DNA from: M55B120 sp965549355
GTDB taxonomy: Bacteria > Actinomycetota > Humimicrobiia > Humimicrobiales > Humimicrobiaceae
Length of the DNA: 10,240 nucleotides
Reading direction: 5' to 3'
NCBI GenBank assembly: GCA_965549355.1
Contig: CBEVGD010000068.1
Span: forward strand, 1 to 10,240
Part shown: in pieces, positions 1 to 5,869 of the stretch
Position numbering within the stretch: position 1 is the first letter of the stretch
Layout of the letters: each line of letters starts with the position of its first letter
Notes under the pieces: model-generated
Databases searched by the model: none
The model's input: only the letters and a program-made list of their open reading frames with translations
Told to the model about the DNA's origin: nothing
Translations under genes and position numbers: made by a program

Positions 1-90
1 AGGTGGCGATGGATTACTTTGCGCCTTGATATCTCTTTTCGAGGAGTGGTTCCATAACTTCGATTCACATCGGTATTACAAATTATTTCT

Positions 91-102
91 TATATGCATA
101 TA
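91..102. repeat. 12-bp perfect palindrome in upstream flank
   Basis: TATATGCATATA is a perfect self-complementary 12-mer, 20 bases upstream of the proposed -35 of the rubredoxin promoter. It could be an operator, but it is very AT-rich and may be chance. The rest of 1-121 has only short frames interrupted by stops; an upstream gene could end here but I cannot support one. Confidence 0.25.
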
Positions 103-121
103 CATAAAAAATAAAAATAAT

Positions 122-150
122 TTGAGTTAAAGCCATTAAGATAATAAAAT
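122..150 (+). promoter_or_regulatory. Putative sigma-70 promoter for rubredoxin
   Basis: A -35-like TTGAGT (122-127) and a -10-like TAAAAT (145-150) are separated by exactly 17 bases. This would start transcription near 157 and leave a leader of about 68 nt before the rubredoxin ATG. Right at the expected start is a 13-bp interrupted palindrome, CTATA-TCT-TATAG (159-171), which would be well placed for a repressor. The promoter is inferred from motif match and spacing only. Confidence 0.4.
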
Positions 151-224
151 CTAACTGACTATATCTTATAGGGTATCATAGTGCAGGCAATAATTTAAAA
201 TTTTATGGTCCGTGGGAGGATAAA

Positions 225-386
225 ATGGAAAAATATCAATGCGAGATATGTGGGTATATATATGATCCTGAAGCAGGCGATCCGGATAATGGGATAGAGG
301 CCGGAACAAGTTTTAGGGATCTGCCGGAAGATTGGGAATGTCCCGAATGCGGGGCCTCAAAAGATGAATTTGTGATAATAAAGTAG
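225..386 (+). CDS. rub: Rubredoxin (53 aa)
   Basis: Small mononuclear iron electron-transfer protein of the cytoplasm. The translation begins MEKYQCEICGYIYDP and carries both Fe-binding knuckles: C6-x2-C9-G and C39-P-x-C42-G, with the usual acidic and aromatic residues between them. The length of 53 residues is normal for the family. A strong ribosome binding site (GGGAGGA, 214-220) precedes the ATG by 4 bases, so the start is secure. In anaerobes rubredoxins pass electrons to oxygen- or superoxide-detoxifying enzymes and to some other reductases; no such partner lies in the window. The gene stands alone on the plus strand, converging on the homocysteine operon, so a functional link to it is only suggested by proximity. 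Confidence 0.96.
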   Translation: MEKYQCEICGYIYDPEAGDPDNGIEAGTSFRDLPEDWECPECGASKDEFVIIK

Positions 387-402
387 CTATTGTCTACTTT
401 AT
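378..402 (+). terminator. Stem-loop at rubredoxin stop codon, possible terminator
   Basis: ATAAAGTAG (378-386) and CTACTTTAT (394-402) form a perfect 9-bp stem with a 7-base loop, and the left arm contains the rubredoxin stop codon. No clear U-tract follows on either strand, so it may be a weak terminator between converging genes or an mRNA 3'-end stabiliser. A smaller CTCT-AAAA-AGAG hairpin follows at 413-424. Confidence 0.35.
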
Positions 403-440
403 AAGTATTCCTCTCTAAAAAGAGTGTTTACGGAAGCTTT

Positions 441-848
441 TCACATATTTACTCTAATAGCCCTGACTGGACAGCAGTCGAGGCATAATTCACATAATAT
501 GCACTTATCCTTATTAAAAATAAGCTTTCCGGTCTTATTGTCCAGGCTCAGCGCCTGGGTTATGCAGACGGAAGTGCATTCGCCGCAGTCAATGCAGCTA
601 TCCTTATCTATGATTATGTCTTTATCTGCTTCCTGGATCGTTACGCCGGCATTCTCAAGGTATTTTATTGCTTTACTTATCTGATCATCAGTACCCTTTA
701 GCTCTATAAGCATCTTACCCTCTACGTCGGGAGTAATCTCTGCCCTGAGTATGCTAAACTCAAGATCAAATTCTTTTACCAGCTTATATGTAATGGGCCT
801 GGTAACTATTTTCTCAGGAAATGATAGGACAAGCTTTCTCTTTTTCAT
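441..848 (-). CDS. NIL-domain ferredoxin with two [4Fe-4S] motifs, homocysteine biosynthesis partner
   Basis: 135 residues. Residues 1-75 fit a NIL domain (the ligand-binding fold also found at the C-terminus of methionine ABC ATPases). Residues 80-135 are a bacterial-type 2x[4Fe-4S] ferredoxin with C85-x2-C88-x2-C91-x3-C95 and C116-x2-C119-x2-C122-x3-C126-P. The second motif has an additional Cys (C125), and the first lacks the usual Pro after its last Cys (Ile instead). The start is fixed by AGGAGG (minus strand, 856-861), 7 bases before the ATG. Its A overlaps the TAA of the upstream DUF39 gene (TAATG), so the two are translationally coupled. The same two-protein arrangement is required for homocysteine formation in Methanosarcina acetivorans. 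By analogy this protein delivers electrons or sulfur to the DUF39 partner; that role is inferred from context. Confidence 0.93.
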   Translation of the reverse strand: MKKRKLVLSFPEKIVTRPITYKLVKEFDLEFSILRAEITPDVEGKMLIELKGTDDQISKAIKYLENAGVTIQEADKDIIIDKDSCIDCGECTSVCITQALSLDNKTGKLIFNKDKCILCELCLDCCPVRAIRVNM

Positions 849-2014
849 TAGAGTTCCTCCTGGCTCAAGATCTCAAGGGACCTGTATTCACCATCCAGGG
901 GCAGCGCCTGTACCTTATCTGTCAGATAGAACTTTCCTGAAGATACTCTCTCTTTTAAAAGATCTGCTATTTCCAGAGCCCTGGCATAGCTGGAGATCGG
1001 ACCAGTCTGCACGGATTTATTGTTTATCTTGATCTTCCCGCTTCTAAGCTGCTTATAATCCACCTTTCCATATGAAGGCTTGTTCCTTCTCTGTACGGAA
1101 TAATCGAATATCTCTACCTGTATATCCTCATCCTTTACTTTTAAAAACTCCACCATCTCTTCATCTATGACCGGGATGGGTATGCCGATCCCGACAAACA
1201 TGGACACACCGTATTTTTGAAAGGTAGCCGCTCTTATATATCTTGTTGACATATCTTTTAGATCTCCGGTAACTGCCAGTGTCCCCGCCAGTCCTGTGGG
1301 CGTTCCATTTGGGAGTCTTTCCTTTAAAGGATTATGCTGGGTACCGGTCCAGGACACATAGCCTTCAGCTCCGCCCAGAAATATTCTGGTCCCGATACCT
1401 ATTGTGCGGTAATAAGGGTCATTTAAGAGAGGGCTCAGCTGGCCGGCACTCGAAAATGTAGCATTTGTAAATCCTGGGAGCAGTTTCCCCATATATGTAT
1501 AGATGGTCCGGTTTGAAGAATTTACCGCCACTGCATAATTCTGATATGCATTCCTGGGATTAAAAAGATATGCTTGATTGACGGTATCCTTTGTCACATA
1601 AGTCTCTATTTCTTTTCTCGGATAGCAATCGGTACCGGATGCGGTAGCTTTTAATTTGACAGGTTTCCCCGCGATCAGATCCTCTATTACATGCGCCCCT
1701 CCATAACTTAAGCCTTCTGTCTCTGAGGGCTCAGTCGCACCGATATATACATCTACAGCTGCAATGCCTGCATATGCGGGGACGTCATTGAGCCAGACTT
1801 TTCCCATCCTTATCGGCGGATCGGAATGGCCGAAATTAATAAAGGCCCCTGAAGAGCACATCGGCCCAAAAGTAGCCGTAGTCACCACATCTACTTCTCT
1901 GGCAGCAGTTTTTATGCCTTTTTCTTCTACATAGTCTATTATCTCTTCCGCATTAAGGACTACCGCGGTGCCCTTTTTTATTTTTTGATTTATTTCTTCA
2001 ATTGTTTTTGCCAT
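848..2014 (-). CDS. Homocysteine biosynthesis protein, DUF39/HcyBio family
   Basis: 388 residues, soluble, covering the whole DUF39 (HcyBio) domain without the C-terminal CBS domains that some archaeal members carry. The family is linked to sulfur incorporation into aspartate semialdehyde to make homocysteine in anaerobes without the classical acylhomoserine route. Two cysteines described as important in the methanogen protein appear to be conserved: C53 in TFGPMCSSGAF and C130 in SGTDCYPRKE. The Gly/Ser-rich blocks GLSYGGAHVIEDL (101-113) and GGAEGYVSWTGTQHN are family-like. The start MAKTIEEIN lacks a good Shine-Dalgarno sequence; I keep it because the helix that follows is typical of the family and no better start lies nearby. 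It is the first gene of the operon with the NIL-ferredoxin. The presence of both genes suggests de novo homocysteine, hence methionine, synthesis from sulfide. Confidence 0.93.
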   Translation of the reverse strand: MAKTIEEINQKIKKGTAVVLNAEEIIDYVEEKGIKTAAREVDVVTTATFGPMCSSGAFINFGHSDPPIRMGKVWLNDVPAYAGIAAVDVYIGATEPSETEGLSYGGAHVIEDLIAGKPVKLKATASGTDCYPRKEIETYVTKDTVNQAYLFNPRNAYQNYAVAVNSSNRTIYTYMGKLLPGFTNATFSSAGQLSPLLNDPYYRTIGIGTRIFLGGAEGYVSWTGTQHNPLKERLPNGTPTGLAGTLAVTGDLKDMSTRYIRAATFQKYGVSMFVGIGIPIPVIDEEMVEFLKVKDEDIQVEIFDYSVQRRNKPSYGKVDYKQLRSGKIKINNKSVQTGPISSYARALEIADLLKERVSSGKFYLTDKVQALPLDGEYRSLEILSQEEL

Positions 2015-2049
2015 ATCGCATATAGATCAATTATGATTTTAGATATTTT

Positions 2050-2078
2050 ATAATACTCTAATAATATTATTTTTCCAA
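2050..2078 (-). promoter_or_regulatory. Putative promoter of the homocysteine operon
   Basis: On the minus strand TTGGAA (2073-2078) and TATTAT (2050-2055) are 17 bases apart, matching sigma-70 spacing with 4/6 and 5/6 consensus bases. Transcription would begin near 2043, giving a leader of about 29 nt. That is too short for a riboswitch. Prediction from motif only. Confidence 0.42.
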
Positions 2079-2120
2079 ATCATATTTATAACTGTCATTA
2101 GAAATCTGTCCAACAAGTCC

Positions 2121-2147
2121 AGATCCAATTCTCGGACAGGCTCCCAG
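2121..2147 (+). repeat. 27-bp direct repeat, copy 1
   Basis: Core CTCGGACAGGCTCCC. It matches copy 2 (2835-2861) at 26 of 27 positions, the only difference being A versus G at position 8. CTGTCC at 2106-2111 is an inverted partner of its GGACAG (2134-2139). The right end also pairs with CTGG-A-GAGCC (2159-2168) to form a 9-bp bulged stem. It resembles the end of an insertion sequence, but no transposase is present. Confidence 0.8.
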
Positions 2148-2354
2148 TATTATCAAGTCTGGAGAGCCAGCATGCCTGCATTGGAAGATTGTCATGATAA
2201 TAATCTTTTATATTCCGGTGATTTAAAAAAATTCATATAAATCTGCCCAGGAGGGTCCCTGATAGCGAAGGTCCCCTGATGCTTGATTTAACTTTTATGG
2301 AGATATCTATATAATTGATAAACAAAGACATGATTAAACCAATATGGAGAAAAA

Positions 2355-2828
2355 GTGATCATAATGATAAAAAAAATAGTAAAAAGAAGAAATGAAAAGA
2401 AGATAATGGAGACTATTATTGTCATATTTCTTTCAGCTTTCATAGCATTCACAACATTTTATTCGATGAGACTTGGAAGATTTGTAAGCCTCATAATATT
2501 TGCTCTGGGGCTACTGCCGATAATGATCGCATATTTTCTGAAAATTGATCTGAAAAAGATGCTTCCTGATATTTTATTCGGCATTATAGATAATGTGATA
2601 CTTGTAATACCCGCGATAATCGCGGCAGAGCTTTTTGGAACTGCAGGAGCCCTTACCGGAGCTATTGTAGGAAATGCGATCTCGGATGCTATAGCGGGAT
2701 ATTTTGAAGGAAATCTTTCTGAATTTCTGCATTCAAGAGGAATAAACGCTACAAGAACAGTAATGGGTTCATCGCTTGGAAAGATGAGCGGCTGTCTCCT
2801 CATAGGGATATTCCTGATTTTCTTTTAA
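2355..2828 (+). CDS. Small integral membrane protein, probable TMEM65-like family
   Basis: 157 residues, strongly hydrophobic, with a basic N-terminus (KKIVKRRNEKK) and about five membrane spans near 19-36, 43-62, 73-93, 95-115 and 142-157. The GTG start at 2355 is chosen because GGAG (2346-2349) lies 5 bases upstream; the ATG at 2364 would be 14 bases away. Signature features are D79-N80 in LFGIIDN, a Gly/Ala-rich span ending GNAISDAIAGYFEG (106-119), and SSLGKMSGCLLIG (139-151) in the last span. From memory, the order DN ... GNxxSDxxG ... LGKxxGxxxG matches the TMEM65 family. The human member is a mitochondrial inner-membrane protein recently tied to Na+/Ca2+ exchange. If right, this bacterial protein could move or sense cations, which is inference. 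The gene is monocistronic and sits between 27-bp direct repeats. The family call is moderate; the CDS is firm. Confidence 0.75.
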   Translation: MIIMIKKIVKRRNEKKIMETIIVIFLSAFIAFTTFYSMRLGRFVSLIIFALGLLPIMIAYFLKIDLKKMLPDILFGIIDNVILVIPAIIAAELFGTAGALTGAIVGNAISDAIAGYFEGNLSEFLHSRGINATRTVMGSSLGKMSGCLLIGIFLIFF

Positions 2829-2834
2829 TAATAT

Positions 2835-2861
2835 AGATCCAGTTCTCGGACAGGCTCCCAG
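2835..2861 (+). repeat. 27-bp direct repeat, copy 2
   Basis: Second copy of the 2121-2147 sequence, 26/27 identical, beginning 7 bases after the stop codon of the membrane-protein gene. Its CAGGCTCCC (2851-2859) has an exact inverted match, GGGAGCCTG, at 2957-2965, so 2851-2965 is bounded by 9-bp inverted repeats like a miniature element of about 115 bp. Confidence 0.8.
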
Positions 2862-2865
2862 GGAT

Positions 2866-2920
2866 AATAAAAACAATAGAAGCAGATCCCTTCTTTTATC
2901 CAGAACCAGCTTCTATTGTT
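2866..2920 (-). terminator. Probable intrinsic terminator of the minus-strand operon
   Basis: AACAATAGAAGC (2872-2883) and GCTTCTATTGTT (2909-2920) form a perfect 12-bp stem with a 25-base loop. Read on the minus strand the stem runs into TTTATTAT, a U-rich tail, as expected for Rho-independent termination downstream of the secreted-protein gene that ends at 3008. On the plus strand no U-tract follows, so it works best for the minus-strand transcript. The stem is AT-rich and the loop is long, which lowers confidence. Confidence 0.45.
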
Positions 2921-2950
2921 ATAACAGTGCCTGTATTAAGTCATTTCTGA

Positions 2951-2990
2951 CTGTCCGGGAGCCTGAGCCCAATTCTTGGACAGGTTCCTA
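2951..2990. repeat. Diverged third repeat copy with inverted fragment
   Basis: CCAATTCTTGGACAGGTTCC (2969-2988) is a diverged direct copy of the 27-bp repeat core. Just before it, CTGTCCGGGAGCCTG (2951-2965) is in inverted orientation relative to the core. CTGTCC (2951-2956) can pair with GGACAG (2978-2983) over 21 bases. Copy 1 has the same CTGTCC-N22-GGACAG layout, so the inverted half-site belongs to the repeat unit. Confidence 0.65.
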
Positions 2991-3007
2991 TCACAGAGGG
3001 CGGCTAT

Positions 3008-3586
3008 TTATATTGTATCATCTTCATCATCTCTGTAGACTGTATAGGTTCCGGTACCGGCAAGAAAAACACTTCCTTTCCCCTTTGCATACAAATCAAT
3101 GTCTTTTCCTATTAGAGCAACTGTAAAGCCGCTTCCTTTTAGTTCTGCTTCGCCATTAAAACCATAGTATAACCACAGACCATTATTCAGCTCCACCTTG
3201 CCGCCATAGCCGGTTATATTTTTATCCAGGTCGCCTTCGATGTCTCTGACTAATAGGACTCCGTTTCCAGACAATCTTATTATACCGTCAGTTGAGACGG
3301 TAGTATTGGCTCTGATTCTTGCAACGCCATCACCATTAGCTTCAAGGATCCCTGTTCCTCTAAGATTTATTGTGCGGTTTTCCTCCCAGGAACCTTCCAA
3401 AACCGGGCCGGGGCTGCTCTCTGCGATACTAAATGTCGAGTCGATCTGGCTGTCAGCGAAAGCAAGAGATGGTACGGAAAGAAGGATACAGACTGCTACT
3501 GCAAGTGCAGTTAATATCCTTACCCCTTTTGTCCCTGCTCCATTTTTGGATTTAGAATTTTGTCTTTTACTTCTTTTTGCTGGCAT
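3008..3586 (-). CDS. Secreted Gly-rich beta-repeat envelope protein, function unknown
   Basis: 192 residues. The start at 3586 (MPAKRSK) is preferred over an upstream in-frame ATG at 3724, because a perfect AAGGAGGT (minus strand, 3591-3598) lies 4 bases upstream and the longer version would overlap the kinase gene. A Lys/Arg-rich N-terminus (1-20) and a hydrophobic core (22-40) end in LAFA-D, a signal peptidase I site after A44. The mature part is built from short strands with G-x-G turns, such as NLRGTGIL, RLSGNGVLLV, AELKGSGFTV and VFLAGTGTYTV, and ends in an acidic tail (RDDEDD). This predicts an all-beta extracellular or wall-associated domain. It follows the sensor kinase by 85 bp on the same strand, with no strong promoter between, so it is likely co-transcribed with or controlled by that system. 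I recall similar uncharacterised proteins in anaerobic Actinomycetota, without assigned function. Confidence 0.85.
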   Translation of the reverse strand: MPAKRSKRQNSKSKNGAGTKGVRILTALAVAVCILLSVPSLAFADSQIDSTFSIAESSPGPVLEGSWEENRTINLRGTGILEANGDGVARIRANTTVSTDGIIRLSGNGVLLVRDIEGDLDKNITGYGGKVELNNGLWLYYGFNGEAELKGSGFTVALIGKDIDLYAKGKGSVFLAGTGTYTVYRDDEDDTI

Positions 3587-3600
3587 TTTTACCTCCTTGA

Positions 3601-3632
3601 TAATATTACCATTTATTATTCTGGTATTATTA
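3601..3632 (-). promoter_or_regulatory. Intercistronic stem-loop abutting the ribosome binding site
   Basis: TAATATTACCA (3601-3611) and TGGTATTATTA (3622-3632) form an 11-bp stem with one mismatch and a 10-base loop in the gap between the kinase and the secreted-protein gene. In the mRNA the stem ends 2 bases before AAGGAGGT. It may protect the 5' end of a processed message or tune translation of the secreted protein. There is no U-tract, so it is not a terminator. Confidence 0.45.
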
Positions 3633-3671
3633 TTCCATGAGGATATGAAATTTATTTTAAGAAAGTGTAAA

Positions 3672-5144
3672 TTATTTGTAAGGGATTTCCAGAGAGAAAA
3701 TATTGATGCCGTCAGCTGTATCAAATATCAAATGGTAGTCCAGAAGCGAAGATAGCCTCTTAGAGATTGCCAGACCCAGGCCAAAACCCTTAATATTTCT
3801 AAAATCGACTTTATCCGGACGGTTAAACATCTTATAGATCTTTTCCCTATCATCTCTGGAGATCGGTTTACTTTTATTATTCACAGAAAAAATTATATTA
3901 CTGCCTTTTCTATTTATATTTATATGGATAGTTGAATTTTTTTCTGAATACTTTACAGCATTATTGATTAAATTGGACAGGATGGATTGAAGCAGATATT
4001 TATCGCTTAAAATATATATTTTATCTTCCGGACCAAAGTTTTGCTTAAGGCCAATATTGTGTTTTAATAATTCCGGCCGGTATAGATCGATCAAGTTCTC
4101 TGCAAGACCAACAATATTGATCTTCACTTTATTTATTTCAATGATCTTGTTTTCCATCTTAGAAAGCATAAGAAGGCTATTGGTCAGGTTTTCCAGGTCC
4201 ATGGTCTTAGAGATCACTATGTCCAGAGCCTGGCCCACTTCATCCTTATCATGGTAGACTCCGTCTCTTATCCCAATGGAGTATCCCTGTATAGAGGTAA
4301 GCATATTCTTTATCTCATGGGTAATCATAGAGGTAAAGTCTTTTAATGAGTTCTGGCTCCTTTTGATTTTGTCTTTCATAAGATCTATATTTTTAGCCAG
4401 AGCGCCTATCTCATCAGTATCTCTGATATTTATTTTTTTATCATAATCACCGGAAGAAATTTTTTCGACGGCCCTGTTTAGTTTTAAAATCGGATTTGAT
4501 AGATGTCTTCCCAGTATAAATCCCGCAAGGCCCGAGATTATCAAAGCAGTAAAAAAGATCACGATCAGGGTGAGAAAGTATCTGGATCGGGGTATTTCAA
4601 CTTCACTCTGATTCTTAAAAAAGATCGAGTAATACTTTACATTCCCGGCCTCAAATTCATAAATAGAAATATAATATTTTCTGTCGCTTATTTGGGAATC
4701 GATCAGCTTGCCAAAATTTTCATTCCCGTCATTCTGGTTAGAAAAAATCATGAAGCGCCTGAGATCCTTATTTGAAAGTACTATTTCCTTAAACTGACGG
4801 TCCGATAATCCCAGAGGGTTAAAGACGGCATTATATTTCTCATCTATGATAGTTATTTTAGTTCCCAGGATATTTTGAAATTTATCCAGGAGACCCGATG
4901 ACTGAAGATCAATGACTGCAGCTGAAGCCCCGGAATAATTCTGGCTCACAAAATCTGAAAATTTTTTATTCTGGGCAGATATTTCTTCAAGCCTGATATT
5001 TCTATTATTGATCAAAAAAACCCGGGTAAAAAAGAAAGCAGTGAAGAATATTATAATAAAAAGGGTTACAGCGACAGTAAATGTTATTTTTTTCCTGATA
5101 CTAAACTTTATGCTTTTTACTTTTTTTTTCTGCATATTATTCAT
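3672..5144 (-). CDS. Membrane sensor histidine kinase (HAMP-HisKA-HATPase)
   Basis: 490 residues. Membrane spans at about 20-45 and 189-212 flank an extracytoplasmic sensor region (about 46-188) with no motif I recognise. A HAMP linker follows (213-265), then the dimerisation and phosphoacceptor helix with H276 in MITHEIKN. The ATPase domain has the N box NLINNAVKYS (391-400), F box IYKMFNR (436-442) and G2 box GFGLGLAI (453-460). The G1 region is degenerate: VNNKSKPIS replaces DxGxGI, a variation seen in some active kinases of this class. It autophosphorylates and passes phosphate to the regulator encoded just upstream, whose gene overlaps this one by 8 bp, implying coupled translation. No good Shine-Dalgarno is visible; Met4 (5135) is an alternative start. 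An A9 run lies in codons 6-8. Confidence 0.95.
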   Translation of the reverse strand: MNNMQKKKVKSIKFSIRKKITFTVAVTLFIIIFFTAFFFTRVFLINNRNIRLEEISAQNKKFSDFVSQNYSGASAAVIDLQSSGLLDKFQNILGTKITIIDEKYNAVFNPLGLSDRQFKEIVLSNKDLRRFMIFSNQNDGNENFGKLIDSQISDRKYYISIYEFEAGNVKYYSIFFKNQSEVEIPRSRYFLTLIVIFFTALIISGLAGFILGRHLSNPILKLNRAVEKISSGDYDKKINIRDTDEIGALAKNIDLMKDKIKRSQNSLKDFTSMITHEIKNMLTSIQGYSIGIRDGVYHDKDEVGQALDIVISKTMDLENLTNSLLMLSKMENKIIEINKVKINIVGLAENLIDLYRPELLKHNIGLKQNFGPEDKIYILSDKYLLQSILSNLINNAVKYSEKNSTIHININRKGSNIIFSVNNKSKPISRDDREKIYKMFNRPDKVDFRNIKGFGLGLAISKRLSSLLDYHLIFDTADGINIFSLEIPYK

Positions 5145-5862
5145 TTAAAAAATTTAACCTGTAACCTGCTGACCATATAGTCTCGATAAAGATACCCTGT
5201 GGATCTCCCAGCTTTTTTCTTAATTGTTTTATGTGTACATCAATAGTGCGGGACTGGCCGTAGAAATCAAATCCCCAGATATTCTGCAGCAGAGAATCTC
5301 TGCTTATTACTATGCCCTTATTATCGGTCAAATAGACCAAAAGCTGGTATTCTCTATTGGTAAGCCTTATTTCTTTCCCGCCCGCCAGGACGATCCTTGA
5401 ATTAAGATCGATTTCCAGCACGATTTCTTCTTTGATCTTTATGTCTTTTTTGCCCAATCTTAACTTTAATATATTTGTGCCGGTATGGCTCCTATCGAGC
5501 TCTTTTCTTCTAAAGACCGCTTTGATTCTTGCTACCAGTTCACGCGGATTAAAAGGTTTGGTAAGATAATCATCTGCCCCGATCTCAAGCCCCAATATTT
5601 TATCTATATCTTCATTTCTGGCAGTCAGCATGATTATGGGGACACTGCTGGACTCTCTTATTTTTTTACATATTTCCGTTCCGCTGATATCAGGCAGCAT
5701 TATATCCAGAATGACCAGATCATAATCCGTATTCTTTGAGAGCAGATCCATTCCTACCGTACCATTTTCCGCAGAATCGGTATTCATGTTTTCTTTTGAA
5801 AGAAAATCAGATACAAGATTCCTGATCTCCGGATCATCATCTATTATTAGTATTTTCTTCAT
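5137..5862 (-). CDS. OmpR/PhoB-family response regulator
   Basis: 241 residues. The receiver domain (1-120) has the acidic pocket D8/D9, phosphoacceptor D53 in VILDIMLPD, switch T80 and K102 in LTKPF. A linker leads to a winged-helix DNA-binding domain (about 145-240) with the recognition-helix segment RTIDVHIKQLRKKLGD (205-220) and the terminal wing around SAGYRL. All key residues are present, so it should be a phosphorylation-controlled transcription factor. The start is preceded only by a weak AAAGA. The gene follows the glycosyltransferase by 56 bp; that gap carries a 7-bp-period repeat that may be its own binding site. Targets are unknown; the secreted-protein gene downstream of its kinase is the obvious candidate. 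Confidence 0.96.
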   Translation of the reverse strand: MKKILIIDDDPEIRNLVSDFLSKENMNTDSAENGTVGMDLLSKNTDYDLVILDIMLPDISGTEICKKIRESSSVPIIMLTARNEDIDKILGLEIGADDYLTKPFNPRELVARIKAVFRRKELDRSHTGTNILKLRLGKKDIKIKEEIVLEIDLNSRIVLAGGKEIRLTNREYQLLVYLTDNKGIVISRDSLLQNIWGFDFYGQSRTIDVHIKQLRKKLGDPQGIFIETIWSAGYRLNFLNE

Positions 5863-5869
5863 GATAAAT

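Larger units (their letters stand above)
2015..2354. other. 340-bp intergenic region between divergent genes, repeat-rich
   Basis: No coding frame is supportable here. It holds the homocysteine-operon promoter at the left. Next is the 27-bp repeat copy 1 (2121-2147) with a bulged stem-loop: GGCTCCCAG at 2139-2147 pairs with CTGG-A-GAGCC at 2159-2168. A small AT-rich hairpin follows, built on AAGATT and AATCTT (2185-2208). Last is a short direct repeat GGTCC(C)CTGAT at 2254-2263 and 2270-2280. The mix looks like decayed mobile-element sequence rather than a conserved leader for the downstream membrane-protein gene, but a structured leader is not excluded. Confidence 0.5.

Noticed and set aside
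1..121. Possible end of an upstream gene or insertion sequence
   Set aside because: Two plus frames stay open only to 57 and about 130, and a minus frame runs off the window edge. None gives a recognisable protein, and no rRNA or tRNA fold is visible.
424..684. Plus-strand open frame opposite the NIL-ferredoxin
   Set aside because: It is antisense to a well-supported gene, lacks a ribosome site, and has no recognisable protein features.
2185..2215. Terminator in the divergent intergenic region
   Set aside because: A short AT hairpin is followed by a T-rich stretch on the plus strand, but no plus-strand gene precedes it in this region.
2459..2803. Minus-strand frame opposite the membrane-protein gene
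   Set aside because: The plus-strand frame has a ribosome site and coherent membrane spans; this one has neither.
2101..3000. CRISPR array from the repeated 27-mers
   Set aside because: The two close copies are 714 bp apart with a gene between them, no regular spacers exist, and no cas gene is present.
3587..3724. N-terminal extension of the secreted protein to an ATG at 3724
   Set aside because: It would overlap the kinase gene and hide the signal peptide behind 46 extra residues. The internal ATG at 3586 has a perfect ribosome binding site.
3240..3755. 171-codon plus-strand frame across the secreted-protein and kinase genes
   Set aside because: It crosses two supported minus-strand genes and the hairpin between them, with no start signal.
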